64,000 nt of DNA from Bog-756 sp963813525 (GCA_963813525.1 CAWEZI010000003.1:1-64000); one strand, 5' to 3'. Counted from the first letter of the stretch, positions 42,351-52,207 are shown. The notes: generated from the sequence alone by a model not told the origin. Numbers and translations: made by a program.

Positions 42351-43961
42351 TCAGGTCGGCGTGGGCTTGAGGTGCCCCCCTGCCTGCTTCGGCATCTTCT
42401 GCTTCGTCGGCACCGGATAGGACCCGTCGTTGGGGTTGAGCTCGAGCAGTTGCTCGGAATTGCACTCCTTGCTGATCGGCTTGACCGACTCGTTGTCGGA
42501 CACCGCCGCCAACTTCGGCACCTTGACGTCGGGCTTGTCGAGCACCGGAAGGGTCGACATCAGGTTGCCCACGGTCGACTGCCGCCATCCCGACACGTTG
42601 GGCACGGTCAGATTGAACAGCGAGGCCAGAAACTGGAGCTGGGAAGTGTGGTCGAAGACGTCCGAGCACACCCATCCCCCGGCGGAGAAGGGCGACACCA
42701 CGATCATCGGGACCCGGACACCCAAGCCGATGGGGCCGGCGACGCCGCCTGCCGAGGACGGAAGCGGGTCGACGGTCAAGTACTCGCCGTCTTCGCCCGA
42801 GGGGGCGGTAGGGGGCGGGACGTGATCGAAGAAGCCGTCGTTCTCGTCGTACATGATGAACAGCACGGTGCTGGCCCACACGTCGGGGTTGGAGGTGAGG
42901 GTGTCGAGTATCTGCTGGGTGTACCACTCCCCCAGTTGGGCCGGCGCCGGAGGGTGCTCGTCGTAGGTGTCAGGGGAGATAATCCACGACACCTGGGGAA
43001 GAGTGCCGTTGGCGACGTCGGCGGTGAAGTCGTCGGTGTTGGGATTGGTCTCGGTGAGGCCGCCGTTGACGTTGGGTCCGTAGTAGGAGAAGGCGTTCTG
43101 GTAGGGGGCCGACGTCGGGTCGGCGTTGGCGTACTGGTTGAAGTACAAGAGCATGTTCTTGCTGATGAACGCCGACGCCCCCGGCTGGTAGTTCGACCCG
43201 TAGGGGTTGTAGCACTTCCAAGTGACGCCGGCTTCGGTCAGGACGTCGGGCATGGTCTCCCACGTGCAGGTGCCCTGGTAAGTCGAAAGCGTCTCGTTGG
43301 TGGTGATGATGGGGCCACCGGCGATGCCGCCGGGATCGAGGTTGGCGGAGATGGCCATCAGCCGGTTGGGGTGGGTGGGCCCGAGCACCGAGCAGAAGTA
43401 GTTGTCGCAGACGGTGAACTTGGAGGCCAGGTCGTAGTAGAAGGGGATGTCGGCCTTGGTGTAGTAGCCCATGGTGTTGGTGCCGAGGCTGCCCTCGTAG
43501 GACGGCGAAGTGTGGGTCGAAACGAAGGCGTCCATCGCTCCGTTGTCCCAACAGGCGTGTTCGGCCGGCCAGGCGTGCGACAGGTCGTAGGTGCACTCCG
43601 CCTGCCCGGTCTTGGTGTTCATGTGGAATGGAAGCAGCACGTTGGGCGGGACCTCGTCGGCCGGAGCGCCGGTGCCACCGTTGTCGGTGTTCCAGGCCTG
43701 GGTGAAGGCACCGCTGTTGTTGGTGTCGTCGAAGCCGGTCACCCCTTTCATGGTGCCGAAGTAGTGGTCGAAGGACCTGTTCTCCTGCATCAGGAATACG
43801 ACGTGCTCGACCGTGCCCGAAGTGGCGGGCTTCACCCGGAGAGCACGGCGCACCGATTCCGCGCCAGCCGAGCGCATGGGTCCCGCCGCGGCCAGAGCGA
43901 GCACCGCCGCCCCCGAGATTCCCCCTGCCAATACCTGTCTGCGACTGTACCGTTGGGTCAT
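42351..43961 (-). CDS. Tat-exported phospholipase C / phosphoesterase family protein
   Basis: The 536-residue protein starts with a twin-arginine signal MTQRYSRRQVLAGGISGA. The phosphoesterase domain has the family motif HVVFLMQENRSFDHYFGTM, the nucleophile region THPNRLMAISAN, and FIMYDENDGFFDHV. These belong to the non-haemolytic phospholipase C/acid phosphatase AcpA group, which hydrolyses phosphodiesters or phosphomonoesters of lipids. It probably scavenges phosphate outside the cell. It shares a divergent intergenic region with the FAD oxidase gene. It may be co-transcribed with the S53 peptidase. Confidence 0.9.
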   Translation of the reverse strand: MTQRYSRRQVLAGGISGAAVLALAAAGPMRSAGAESVRRALRVKPATSGTVEHVVFLMQENRSFDHYFGTMKGVTGFDDTNNSGAFTQAWNTDNGGTGAPADEVPPNVLLPFHMNTKTGQAECTYDLSHAWPAEHACWDNGAMDAFVSTHTSPSYEGSLGTNTMGYYTKADIPFYYDLASKFTVCDNYFCSVLGPTHPNRLMAISANLDPGGIAGGPIITTNETLSTYQGTCTWETMPDVLTEAGVTWKCYNPYGSNYQPGASAFISKNMLLYFNQYANADPTSAPYQNAFSYYGPNVNGGLTETNPNTDDFTADVANGTLPQVSWIISPDTYDEHPPAPAQLGEWYTQQILDTLTSNPDVWASTVLFIMYDENDGFFDHVPPPTAPSGEDGEYLTVDPLPSSAGGVAGPIGLGVRVPMIVVSPFSAGGWVCSDVFDHTSQLQFLASLFNLTVPNVSGWRQSTVGNLMSTLPVLDKPDVKVPKLAAVSDNESVKPISKECNSEQLLELNPNDGSYPVPTKQKMPKQAGGHLKPTPT

Positions 43962-44089
43962 GCGGACGGTGTAACACAGATCGCCGGAGCCTGCCCGGTG
44001 GGCTGTGGACCAGGGACGACCGGCCACTCGGGCTTCGTTTGATGTGCATGCTTCTGGTGCCGTCCTGCCGTGACCCTCTTGTGTTCTCC

Positions 44090-44097
44090 TTTTTTTT
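44090..44097 (+). other. Homopolymer tract of eight T in the divergent gap
   Basis: Between the phospholipase gene and the FAD oxidase gene, a run of eight T lies within a pyrimidine-rich stretch, unusual in this GC-rich DNA. No stem precedes it, so it is not an intrinsic terminator. It could be a slippage site or part of a promoter element. Confidence 0.4.
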
Positions 44098-44138
44098 CTT
44101 ACTTTTCAGTGCGCAGCCGTCGTCGCCCATGTTCGGCG

Positions 44139-45320
44139 ATGATTGATCACGTGACACCTCCAACAGCAGACGTCGTGGTCATCGGTGGCGGATTGGTCGG
44201 CAGCGCCCTGGCCTACGAGCTGGTCACCGCCGGGGCCGACGTGACGCTGGTCGACCGGCACGACGTCGGCCGGGCGACAGATGCCGGAGCGGGGATACTC
44301 TCCCCCGAAACCAACCAGGATCCGCATCCGGACGCCTTCGCCTTCGGCCTGGCCGCCGCCCGCCACTACGAGTCCCTGACCCAACGACTCGCAGCGGACG
44401 GGGTGTCGGACGCCGGATTCGCCGTCACCGGCTCATTGCTGGTGGCCGAACGGCCCGGGGACGACGCCGTCATGGACCAGGCAGTGCGGCTCATCGGTAG
44501 CCGGAGCCCCGGCCTCGTCCACGAGCTCCGGCCGAGGGAGGTGGCTCGGCTCTTCCCCCCTCTCGGTCCGGTCCGACGGGCGCTCTTCAACCCTGCAGCC
44601 CGCCGGGTGGACGGCCGGATCCTCAACGCCGGCCTTCGTCAGGCCGCTGTCTCTCGGGGACTGCGGGTGGTGTCGGGCGGCGCCACCATAGACACGGGTC
44701 GAGGGAGGGGCACGGTCGACGGAGTGACGACCGACGAGGGACCCATCGCCGCCGGTGCCGTCATCGTGGCCGGCGGCGCGTGGTCGGCCGAAGTGGGCGT
44801 GGCCCTGGGGTCGAGCCTCCCGGTGGTCCCCCTCAAGGGCCAGATCGTTCACCTGTCCCTGCCCGACACCGACAGCAGCCACTGGCCCATCGTGCAGCCG
44901 GTGCTGGGCTTCTACCTCGTGCCGTGGCCCGACGGACGGGTGGCCTGTGGGGGGACCATGGAAGCCGAGGCCGGATTCGATCACCGCCCCACAGCCGACG
45001 GCCTCCACCAGCTCCTGCGTGAATGCCTCCGCACCGCTCCGGGCCTGGCCCAGGCGGCGGTAGTGGAGACCCGGGTGGGATCACGACCGGCCACAGCCGA
45101 TGGCCGGCCGATCATCGGCCGGTTGACTGGGTGGTCGAACGTCTTCGTGGCCACCGGCCACGGCGCCGAAGGTCTGCTGCTCGGACCCTACAGTGCCCTG
45201 GTGGTGGCCAGAATGGTCCTCGGCCGACAGGACCCCGCTCCCGAAGAGGGCGCCCCGGTGGAGGGCGCCCTGGTGGAAAGAGTCCTGCACAGCTGGGGAA
45301 CCGATCGCTTCGTCGGGTAA
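44139..45320 (+). CDS. FAD-dependent amine/amino acid oxidase (DAO family)
   Basis: The 393-residue protein has an N-terminal Rossmann motif DVVVIGGGLVGSALAYEL and the DAO C-terminal signature RPATADGRPIIGRL and FVATGHGAEGLLLGPYSA. It resembles glycine oxidase ThiO and D-amino-acid dehydrogenase-type enzymes; there are no thiamine genes nearby to support ThiO. ATG 44139 gives the usual short N-terminus; GTG 44151 is possible. A strong hairpin follows the stop. Confidence 0.85.
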   Translation: MIDHVTPPTADVVVIGGGLVGSALAYELVTAGADVTLVDRHDVGRATDAGAGILSPETNQDPHPDAFAFGLAAARHYESLTQRLAADGVSDAGFAVTGSLLVAERPGDDAVMDQAVRLIGSRSPGLVHELRPREVARLFPPLGPVRRALFNPAARRVDGRILNAGLRQAAVSRGLRVVSGGATIDTGRGRGTVDGVTTDEGPIAAGAVIVAGGAWSAEVGVALGSSLPVVPLKGQIVHLSLPDTDSSHWPIVQPVLGFYLVPWPDGRVACGGTMEAEAGFDHRPTADGLHQLLRECLRTAPGLAQAAVVETRVGSRPATADGRPIIGRLTGWSNVFVATGHGAEGLLLGPYSALVVARMVLGRQDPAPEEGAPVEGALVERVLHSWGTDRFVG

Positions 45321-45356
45321 CCGGCCGGCAGCCGGCCATCGGCGGCCAAAAGTGGA

Positions 45357-45387
45357 CTCCCCCGCTCCGATGACCGGAACGGGGGAG
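45357..45387. terminator. Hairpin between convergent genes
   Basis: CTCCCCC (45357-45363) pairs with GGGGGAG (45381-45387), and the stem continues inward to about 13 bp with one mismatch around an ATGAC loop. It lies midway between the stops of the FAD oxidase and the large Ig/FN3 protein. There is no U-run, but its stability suggests a shared terminator. Confidence 0.65.
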
Positions 45388-45418
45388 CACACCGCTCACC
45401 AATGGTTGTGACAGAGGG

Positions 45419-48400
45419 TCAGGAATGGACGGTGATCGACAGCGTCTGCTTGGCCACCACCGAACCGGAGGTTGCCTTTATCTTGACCTTGTAGGTCTTG
45501 ACCGAGTACCTCTCCGAGGTTGCCGGCCCGTTGATCACCCCGGTGCCGTTGCCGTTGTCCATGAAGGTGAGCCCGGCCGGCAGCCCGGTGGCCGTCAGTG
45601 TGGGGTTGGCCGGCGTGTCCGACGTCGTCACATCGAAGGTGAACGGCTGGTTGGCGGTGGCCGACGCCGTCGTCCCCGACGTGATCTGGAGCACGTTGAC
45701 GGTGAAGCTCTGGTAGACGGGAGGTGACACACCGTTGCTGGCCACGATGGTGAACGAGTAGGCGCCTCCGCTGTCGGCCGGAGCCTTTCCGGTCAGTGTG
45801 GCCTTCTTGCCGGCCGCGCCTCCCTTGAACTTGAGCCACGCCGGTAGCGACCCCGACTCGGTGATGGTTGGTGGCGGGCTGCCGGTGGCGGTGATGGTGA
45901 AGTTGACCGTGCCCTTTGCCGCCACCGCCGTCGAGTCTGCCGAGGTGATCATGGTCGGCTCCAACGTGGTCGGCGTCACGTTGTTCGACGGTCCCCCGGC
46001 GGGCCCGGTGCCGATGGCGTTGGTGGCGGTGACCGTGAAGTTGTAGGTGTCACCGTTGGTGAGACCGGTCACCGGTATGGGGCTGGAGGAGCCCGTCACC
46101 ACCTGGCCGCCGTTGAACGGGTGGGTCACGTCGTTGGCGGTGACCGTGTAGTGCTCGATCGTCGAGCCTCCGTCGAACGGGGTGCCGAAGCTCACCGAGG
46201 CCTGGGCATTGCCGGCCGTGGCCGACACACCGGTGGGGGCATCGGGAGCGGAGACCACGGTGAAGCACTCGTCGGTGGTCTGGTCGGAACTCCCCGAGTA
46301 GTTGCCGTCCCCTGCGTAAACAGCGGCGAAGCACCAGGCACCGTCGGCATCGGGCGTAAAGGCGGCCGAGGTGACGGTGTCCGGGTTGGCCGAACCACTC
46401 AGGCTCTCGGTGTCGAACTGGGTCCACGAGCCCGAGGTGCAGGGCACGGGTGACCCGGTCGGTCCGCACTGGTAGAAGTTGACGTTTCCGGTGGGATCGA
46501 CGGCATTGACGCTGCCGGTCACCGTGGCTGCATCGGTGTTGCTGTTGCCCAAATCGATGGTCGAGTTGGCCGGGGTGGTCACCGTGCTGGAACCGACCAC
46601 ACCCACGTCGAAGCACTCATTGGTGGTCGTCTCATCGGAGCTACCGGCGTAGTTGCCATCCCCTGAGTAGACGGCGGCAAAGCACCAGGTGCCGGTGGCG
46701 TCGGGTGTGAAGGGCGCCGAGTTGACCGTGTCCGGGTTGGACACCCCGCTCAGGCTCTCGGTGTCGAACTGGGTCCACGAAGCCGAGGTGCACGGCTCGG
46801 GGTTGGCGGTGGGTCCGCACTCGTAGAAGTCCACACTGCCGGTCGGGTCGACGCCGGGCAGACTGCCGGTCACCGTGGCCCCGTCGGTATTGCTGTCGCC
46901 CAACACGGTGTTGGTGCTGGCGGCCGTGGTCGTGGTGGAGCTGTTGGCCTGGGTCACGTCGATCGGGGTCGAGCCGCACACCTCGGTGGGACCCGAGTTT
47001 CCGCTCACGTACTGGAGGCTGCCCGAGGGCTGCATCCACTGGACGCCGAACTCCCAGTCGTTCCCGTTGGTGGGTGTGGTCGGCTCGCATACCTCCAGCG
47101 CCTGCGATCCGGTCGGTGTACCGGGGGGAATGGTGAAGCTGGCCTTGAGCTGGGGCGGGCTGAGCACCACCGGATAGAAAGTGAGGGTTTCGGCTGCGGG
47201 GCTGGCCGTGGCGTTGTTGGAAAGGGTGAAGGTGGTGGTCCCGTTTCCGTTGAGCGTGATTCCGGTCACCTCGGTGCCCACCGGGATATCGGTTCCACTG
47301 ACCGCGTCTCCGATCAAGCCGGAATAGGGCGGGGTGGCTGTACCGGCCGACGAGGCCGTGGTGGTCACCGTGTTCTGGCCGCCCGTCACGGTCACCAGGG
47401 TGATGGTGCTGGAGGCACCGACGGTGTAGTTGCCCTCACTCACGTCGGCGGTGGCCGGCAAGGTCGGAGTCACGGTGACCGGATCGCCGCCGATGGTTGC
47501 GGTGACCGGGGTCGGATCCCCCGCCCTGCCGTACCAGCAGTTGTAACTGCCGTTGAAGAAATTGGTGGTTCCGGCCCCGATGATGGACGGACAGGCACCA
47601 TTGGCGTCGGTCATCTGGACGCTGCTACCGATGGCGTCGGTGCTCTGGCTCAGGGCCACCGTTGGCGTCGTCGTGGTCGGCACGCTCTGCCCGGTGTACT
47701 CGAGGGCAGCCTGGGCCGCACTGGGCCCGGCCCCGGTGGTCTCGAACTCCTCGAAGCAGAAGGGTAGGCCGGCATCTATGAGGGCCGGTGGTGGTGGACA
47801 GGTGTTGTTGGGGTCGCCACTGGACTTGAAGCTGGCCTCCGATGCCACCGTGCTGGTGCTGGTCAAGGTGGAGGGAGGAGCGCTGGAAGTTGTCGCCCCC
47901 GACCATGTCTGCTTGCTCAGGCCGGCCGTGCCCGTGTCGACGTCGGCCTCACCGGAACCGACGCCGCCGGTCCAGTTGAAGCCGGGTCCGGTCATGATGG
48001 TCAGGGCGGTCCCGCCACCGGCGTCGAGCGGGTTGGATCCGGTGAAGATGGTGCCTCCTGCCGCGCTGATGCCGGTGAGGAGGGTGCTGGCCGGATTAGT
48101 GGCCGGGTTGTAGGGACCCGATCCGGCACCACCGGCGCACGCCTCGGCATCGGTCGGATCGCTGGGTGTGGTGTAGGTGGTGTCGAGTGTCCCGGCCAGC
48201 GACCCGGTGCCGTCCGGAGCCACCGCGCAGAGAGGGGGGTTGTACACGTTGGCGTTGTAGGTCGGTGAGGTGTTGGTGTAGGTGGGATCGGTTTCGGTGA
48301 GGGTGACGGTGGAGGGCGAGGCATTGGCGGCGGCGCCGACCACCCCGCTGTCATCGCCGTCCCCTTGTGCGGCCTGCAGATTGCACTCGTGGTCGTAGGG

Positions 48401-49249
48401 GGTGGGGTCGACCGGTGGTGTGTTCGGGTAGGGGTCGGTGCCGGGAGCCGTCGTCTGACCCCCGTAGCAGCCGAAGCCGGTGCCGCCGGTGACGGTGTTG
48501 ACAGCAAAGGTCGACATCCCGGAGGTATCGGAGTCCACCACATCGATGTTCTGACCGTTTGACTGGTTGTAGCTGTCGTCATACACATAGATGTTGGAAC
48601 CCGAACCGGCACCACCGACAAGGGACACGGCAGCCTGGGCCACGGTGAGGGTATAGGTGGTCGAGGTGATGCAGGTGGCCCCGCTGGCCCACGCTTCAAA
48701 GGTGAAGGTGTAGGAACCGGGAAGGAGGTACCCGTTTGCGTCGGTGTAGGCGGTGCTGGCCGTGCCCACTGTTTGGCCGACCACCCCCGTGCTGGTCGTA
48801 GCCGAATTGGAGGCACCGTAGGAAAGGACGTTGATGGCGCCGGCCGAAACGGCCCCGATGCCGGCCGAGTTGACCCCGGCGATGGTGAAGCCGGCCGTAC
48901 CGCCCGCTCCACTCGTACTGGTGACGGCGGCGGCGCAGCCCTTGGCCGTCAGCGTGATGCCGGCCGGAGCGGTGGCCGTGCCCGGGTTGGTGAAGCCGGG
49001 TCCGGTGGGCGCCGGATTGGTCTGCCCGTAGGGCACGTCTGTGGCCCACGTGGTGGAGCCGGACGGTGACTCGGTGATGGTGACCGCGGCAAAGGCGGGC
49101 GTCGACAGCCCGACCACCGCCAACATTCCTCCGACCATGGCCAGGACGATGGCCACCGCCGCCAGGCGGAACGTCCGTCCCCGCAGGGTGATCGACCCAC
49201 TTTCGCCTTCGGCACCTGCAACGACCGAACTACGCGACAACCGTCCCAT
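45419..49249 (-). CDS. Large secreted Ig-like/FN3 repeat protein
   Basis: The 1276-residue protein has an N-terminal membrane/signal segment (about 27-55, ending STPAFA) and a long Ser/Thr/Gly-rich all-beta body. Two 116-residue Ig-like units sit near residues 770-1000, each containing WTQFDTESLSG and WCFAAVYSGDGNY-like strands and Cys pairs. An FN3 domain follows (DAPTGVSATAGNAQASVSF), then two Ig-like putative domains ending in TLSITVHS. No catalytic domain or sorting signal is visible, so it is probably a structural surface or adhesion protein. ATG 49249 is chosen over the longer frame to 49348. A TTGACG-N17-CAAGAT promoter lies upstream. Confidence 0.83.
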   Translation of the reverse strand: MGRLSRSSVVAGAEGESGSITLRGRTFRLAAVAIVLAMVGGMLAVVGLSTPAFAAVTITESPSGSTTWATDVPYGQTNPAPTGPGFTNPGTATAPAGITLTAKGCAAAVTSTSGAGGTAGFTIAGVNSAGIGAVSAGAINVLSYGASNSATTSTGVVGQTVGTASTAYTDANGYLLPGSYTFTFEAWASGATCITSTTYTLTVAQAAVSLVGGAGSGSNIYVYDDSYNQSNGQNIDVVDSDTSGMSTFAVNTVTGGTGFGCYGGQTTAPGTDPYPNTPPVDPTPYDHECNLQAAQGDGDDSGVVGAAANASPSTVTLTETDPTYTNTSPTYNANVYNPPLCAVAPDGTGSLAGTLDTTYTTPSDPTDAEACAGGAGSGPYNPATNPASTLLTGISAAGGTIFTGSNPLDAGGGTALTIMTGPGFNWTGGVGSGEADVDTGTAGLSKQTWSGATTSSAPPSTLTSTSTVASEASFKSSGDPNNTCPPPPALIDAGLPFCFEEFETTGAGPSAAQAALEYTGQSVPTTTTPTVALSQSTDAIGSSVQMTDANGACPSIIGAGTTNFFNGSYNCWYGRAGDPTPVTATIGGDPVTVTPTLPATADVSEGNYTVGASSTITLVTVTGGQNTVTTTASSAGTATPPYSGLIGDAVSGTDIPVGTEVTGITLNGNGTTTFTLSNNATASPAAETLTFYPVVLSPPQLKASFTIPPGTPTGSQALEVCEPTTPTNGNDWEFGVQWMQPSGSLQYVSGNSGPTEVCGSTPIDVTQANSSTTTTAASTNTVLGDSNTDGATVTGSLPGVDPTGSVDFYECGPTANPEPCTSASWTQFDTESLSGVSNPDTVNSAPFTPDATGTWCFAAVYSGDGNYAGSSDETTTNECFDVGVVGSSTVTTPANSTIDLGNSNTDAATVTGSVNAVDPTGNVNFYQCGPTGSPVPCTSGSWTQFDTESLSGSANPDTVTSAAFTPDADGAWCFAAVYAGDGNYSGSSDQTTDECFTVVSAPDAPTGVSATAGNAQASVSFGTPFDGGSTIEHYTVTANDVTHPFNGGQVVTGSSSPIPVTGLTNGDTYNFTVTATNAIGTGPAGGPSNNVTPTTLEPTMITSADSTAVAAKGTVNFTITATGSPPPTITESGSLPAWLKFKGGAAGKKATLTGKAPADSGGAYSFTIVASNGVSPPVYQSFTVNVLQITSGTTASATANQPFTFDVTTSDTPANPTLTATGLPAGLTFMDNGNGTGVINGPATSERYSVKTYKVKIKATSGSVVAKQTLSITVHS
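46259..46950. repeat. 348-bp tandem duplication inside the Ig/FN3 gene
   Basis: Two adjacent segments spaced by exactly 348 bp (116 codons) encode Ig-like units sharing WTQFDTESLSG, PDTV and WCFAAVY. Matching marks are GAAGCACTC at 46262 and 46610. DNA identity is high over long stretches, indicating recent duplication. Confidence 0.8.
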
Positions 49250-49353
49250 CGATGACCCCCAACGCCTGATCGTGGTTGGCGCCGCAACGTCAACCCGCCG
49301 CACACCCGCCTCGCCGATTGCCCCCCGCCGAGAGCGGACGCTTTCCACTGGGC

Positions 49354-49382
49354 ATCTTGTTGGATCACGCGCTCTCCGTCAA
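49354..49382 (-). promoter_or_regulatory. Candidate promoter of the Ig/FN3 gene
   Basis: On the minus strand TTGACG (49377-49382) and CAAGAT (49354-49359) are separated by 17 bases, about 105 bases upstream of the start codon. The -35 box is a near-consensus match; the -10 box is weaker. The rest of the 232-base gap up to the hydrolase stop shows no other feature. Confidence 0.4.
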
Positions 49383-49481
49383 GCGTTGGTTGGGCCGATG
49401 CAGAATTGGTGTCGAGCCCTCCACCTCGGGTGGTTCTCGATGCGCTCTCTGTGGCCGGCCGGAGCGGGATCCGGTCGACGC

Positions 49482-50342
49482 TCAGCCGAGAGTGGGCCGG
49501 ATCCTCTCCTGCAGGAAAGTGACCACTGCATCGGAGAAGGCATCGTTGCGGTCGCCGGCGATCATGTGGGCGGCACCGTCGACGGCCACCACGGTGGCCT
49601 CGGGGATCTGGACCAGCAGGTCGTCGATGCCTTCCTGGGTGACCACGTCACTCAGCAGGCCGTGGACCAGCATGGTGGGCACACGGATGTTGCTGGTGGC
49701 CACGCTGAGAAGGCCGGCCAGCCGATCGGGGACCACTTCGGTACGCTCCTGGCCGATGACCCGAGGGTCCCAGTGCCAGTACCAGCGGCCCTCCCGCTGG
49801 CGCAGGACCTTCATCAGACCGGTCGGGTTCATGCTCCGCTTCCGCTGCGGGGTATAGGCGGCGATGGCGTCGGCCGCCTCTTTCAGGGAGTCGAATCCGT
49901 CGAACCCGGACTGCATGAACCGGGTGATGCGCTTGATGCCGGCGTCATTGGTCTTGGGGGTTATGTCCACCAGGACCAGCCCGCAGGAAACGACGCGGTC
50001 GCTGGTCCCCTCGGCCAGCATGGCCGACATCCCGCCCAGGGAGGCGCCCACCAGGACAGGTGGTCGCCCCAGCTGATCAGCCACAGCCACGCAGTCGGCG
50101 CAGAAGGCGGTGAACGAGTAGTCACCGTTGGGGGCCCAGTCGCTGTCGCCGTGGCCCCGCAGGTCGATGGCCACGGCACGCCAACCGGCACGGGCCACGA
50201 CCTCGGCAGTGGAGCCCCAGGCGTTGCGGGTCTGCCCCCCTCCGTGCAGGAAGAGCACCGGCCAGGCGTCCGGGTCACCACGCACGTCAGCCACCAGGTG
50301 CAGACCCTCGAATCCCTCGAATACCACCGTTTCGGCACCCAT
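49482..50342 (-). CDS. Alpha/beta hydrolase
   Basis: The 286-residue protein has LFLHGGGQTRNAWGS (oxyanion loop), nucleophile elbow VGASLGGMSA, and a late His in DGAAHMIAGDRND. DLRGHGDSDWAP is typical of epoxide-hydrolase/lipase-like alpha/beta hydrolases. The substrate is unknown. ATG 50342 is eleven bases after the stop of the permease gene, so the two are probably co-transcribed. The frame upstream to 50618 is antiphase to the permease. Confidence 0.86.
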   Translation of the reverse strand: MGAETVVFEGFEGLHLVADVRGDPDAWPVLFLHGGGQTRNAWGSTAEVVARAGWRAVAIDLRGHGDSDWAPNGDYSFTAFCADCVAVADQLGRPPVLVGASLGGMSAMLAEGTSDRVVSCGLVLVDITPKTNDAGIKRITRFMQSGFDGFDSLKEAADAIAAYTPQRKRSMNPTGLMKVLRQREGRWYWHWDPRVIGQERTEVVPDRLAGLLSVATSNIRVPTMLVHGLLSDVVTQEGIDDLLVQIPEATVVAVDGAAHMIAGDRNDAFSDAVVTFLQERIRPTLG

Positions 50343-50353
50343 GACGGCCACCC

Positions 50354-52207
50354 TCAGGTCCGATGTTCGGTGGGCTGGATCGGCATCGGCACCCGGGCCA
50401 CCACCACGTCGCTCCGCCGGCGGAGCTCGGAGGCCAGGGCCAGATCGAACTGATTGTGGAGGAGCCGGTAACGCACGTGCTCGGGAACCACCATGGGGAT
50501 GAGCACCACGATCTGGCAGTCTCGCTCGGCACGGAGCTCGTCCACCAATCCCAGAAGGGGCTGAACGATCGAGGCGTAGTCGGTGTGCAGCACCCGCAGG
50601 GTGACCCCCGGATCCCACTCATGCCACGTGCGCTCCACTTCGTAGTCCTGCAGCCCGACCTCGACGCCGTCGAAGACGACGGTGACGGCGATGACCTCAT
50701 CCCCCAGTGAGATGGCCTCCGAAAGAGCGTGGCGGGTGAGGCGGGACACGTTGATTACCGGTACCACCACCAGTGTGCGCTTCCGTACCGGAGGCCCAGG
50801 AATGTCACCGATCCCGAGAGCAATCGCCACCCGGGCGTAGTAGGCATTGACCCGGTTGAACAGCAGGATGAGGAGGGGGATGGCCACCACCACCACCCAG
50901 GCTCCCTCCAGGAATTTGGTGAAGAGAAAGATGATGGTGGCTACCGCCGTCACCGTGGCCCCCAGGCTGTTGATAGCGGCCCGGCGGGTCCACCCCGGCG
51001 GCCGTGTGCGGTGCCAGTGGACGACCAGGCCGGCTTGCGACAGTGTGAAGCCGATGAAGACACCGATGGCGAACAGGGGGATCAGGGCATTGGTGTTGCC
51101 GTCCACCGCCAGGAGGAGGAGCCCGGAGGCCAGGGCCAGGACGCCCACCCCGGTGCCGAACACCAGCCGGCTGTCCCGGACGCCGAACAGGTGGGGAAGG
51201 TAGCCGTCTCTGGCCAAAAGGCTGGTCAGGACGGGCAGGCCTCCGAAGGAGGTGTTGGCGGCCAGGGCCAGGACCAGGGTGATGGTGAGGGAGACGATGT
51301 AGTACGCCCAGTGACGACCGACGGCATCGGCCATGATCTGACTCAGCACGGTCTGGCCGGACCTCGGTTCGATGTCGAACTTGCGGGCCAGAACGGCCAG
51401 CCCCAGCAACATGACACCAAGGATGGCCCCGAGCAGGAGCTCGGTGCGCTTGGCCCGTTCCACCCGGGGCTCCTTGAACAGGGGCACTCCGTTGGCTATG
51501 GCCTCGACCCCGGTGAGGGCGCTGCACCCGGCGGAGAAAGCCTTGAGCACCAGCAGGATCGAGACGGCTTCGACGGTGCCGGTGGCCACCAGGGGGTGAC
51601 CCGGCTGAGGTTGGCCCAGGCCGAGGGGGTGAACGAGCCCGACGGCAATGATGGCCAGGAGCCCGACGACGAAGATGAGGGTGGGGATGAGAAAGGCCCG
51701 TGCCCCTTCGCCCAGTCCGCGGAGGTTGAGCATGGTGATGAGGAGGAGGATGCCCAGGCACATCGGGATCACATAGGGCGCAGTGGAGGGAAAGGCCGAC
51801 GTCAGCTGACCGACGCCGGCGGCGATGGAGACGGCGACGGTGAGGGTGTAGTCCACGATGAGTGACGCCCCCGCCAGCTTGCTGGCCTGACGCCCGAAAT
51901 TGTCTCGGCTGACGGCGTAGGCGCCGCCCCCGTGCGGATAGGCGTCGATGACCTGCCGGTAGGAGATCACCAGGATGACCAGCAGGAGGACGATGGCGAT
52001 GGTGATGGGCAGGATGAGATGGAGGGCGGAGGTCCCGGCAACAGCCAGGACGACGAGAATGGCCTCGGGTCCGTAGGCCACCGAGGTCAGGGCGTCCAGG
52101 GAGAGGGCCGACAGGCCTTCGACCGGGGTGATCTGCTCGCTTGCTGCTTGTCGGACCGATAGCGCGGGTCCCTGCAGGATCTGCTTGATCCTGGCGAGGC
52201 TGCTCAC
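50354..52207 (-). CDS. APC-superfamily permease, KimA-like
   Basis: The 617-residue protein has about twelve membrane helices (45-470) with LSLDALTSVAYGPEAILVVL and SYRQVIDAYPHGGGAYAVS, followed by a cytosolic C-terminal domain of about 150 residues (RKRTLVVVPVINVSRLTRHA ...). Length and pattern match the KimA (YdaO) type of APC transporter, a high-affinity potassium importer in Bacillus subtilis controlled by c-di-AMP. Amino acid transport remains possible. Start GTG 52207. No c-di-AMP riboswitch is visible in the 5' region; instead GGGTTTCC occurs three times in tandem (about 52278-52303). Confidence 0.85.
   Translation of the reverse strand: MSSLARIKQILQGPALSVRQAASEQITPVEGLSALSLDALTSVAYGPEAILVVLAVAGTSALHLILPITIAIVLLLVILVISYRQVIDAYPHGGGAYAVSRDNFGRQASKLAGASLIVDYTLTVAVSIAAGVGQLTSAFPSTAPYVIPMCLGILLLITMLNLRGLGEGARAFLIPTLIFVVGLLAIIAVGLVHPLGLGQPQPGHPLVATGTVEAVSILLVLKAFSAGCSALTGVEAIANGVPLFKEPRVERAKRTELLLGAILGVMLLGLAVLARKFDIEPRSGQTVLSQIMADAVGRHWAYYIVSLTITLVLALAANTSFGGLPVLTSLLARDGYLPHLFGVRDSRLVFGTGVGVLALASGLLLLAVDGNTNALIPLFAIGVFIGFTLSQAGLVVHWHRTRPPGWTRRAAINSLGATVTAVATIIFLFTKFLEGAWVVVVAIPLLILLFNRVNAYYARVAIALGIGDIPGPPVRKRTLVVVPVINVSRLTRHALSEAISLGDEVIAVTVVFDGVEVGLQDYEVERTWHEWDPGVTLRVLHTDYASIVQPLLGLVDELRAERDCQIVVLIPMVVPEHVRYRLLHNQFDLALASELRRRSDVVVARVPMPIQPTEHRT

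Noticed and set aside
44090..44097. Intrinsic terminator at the T8 tract
   Set aside because: No stem precedes the run on either strand.
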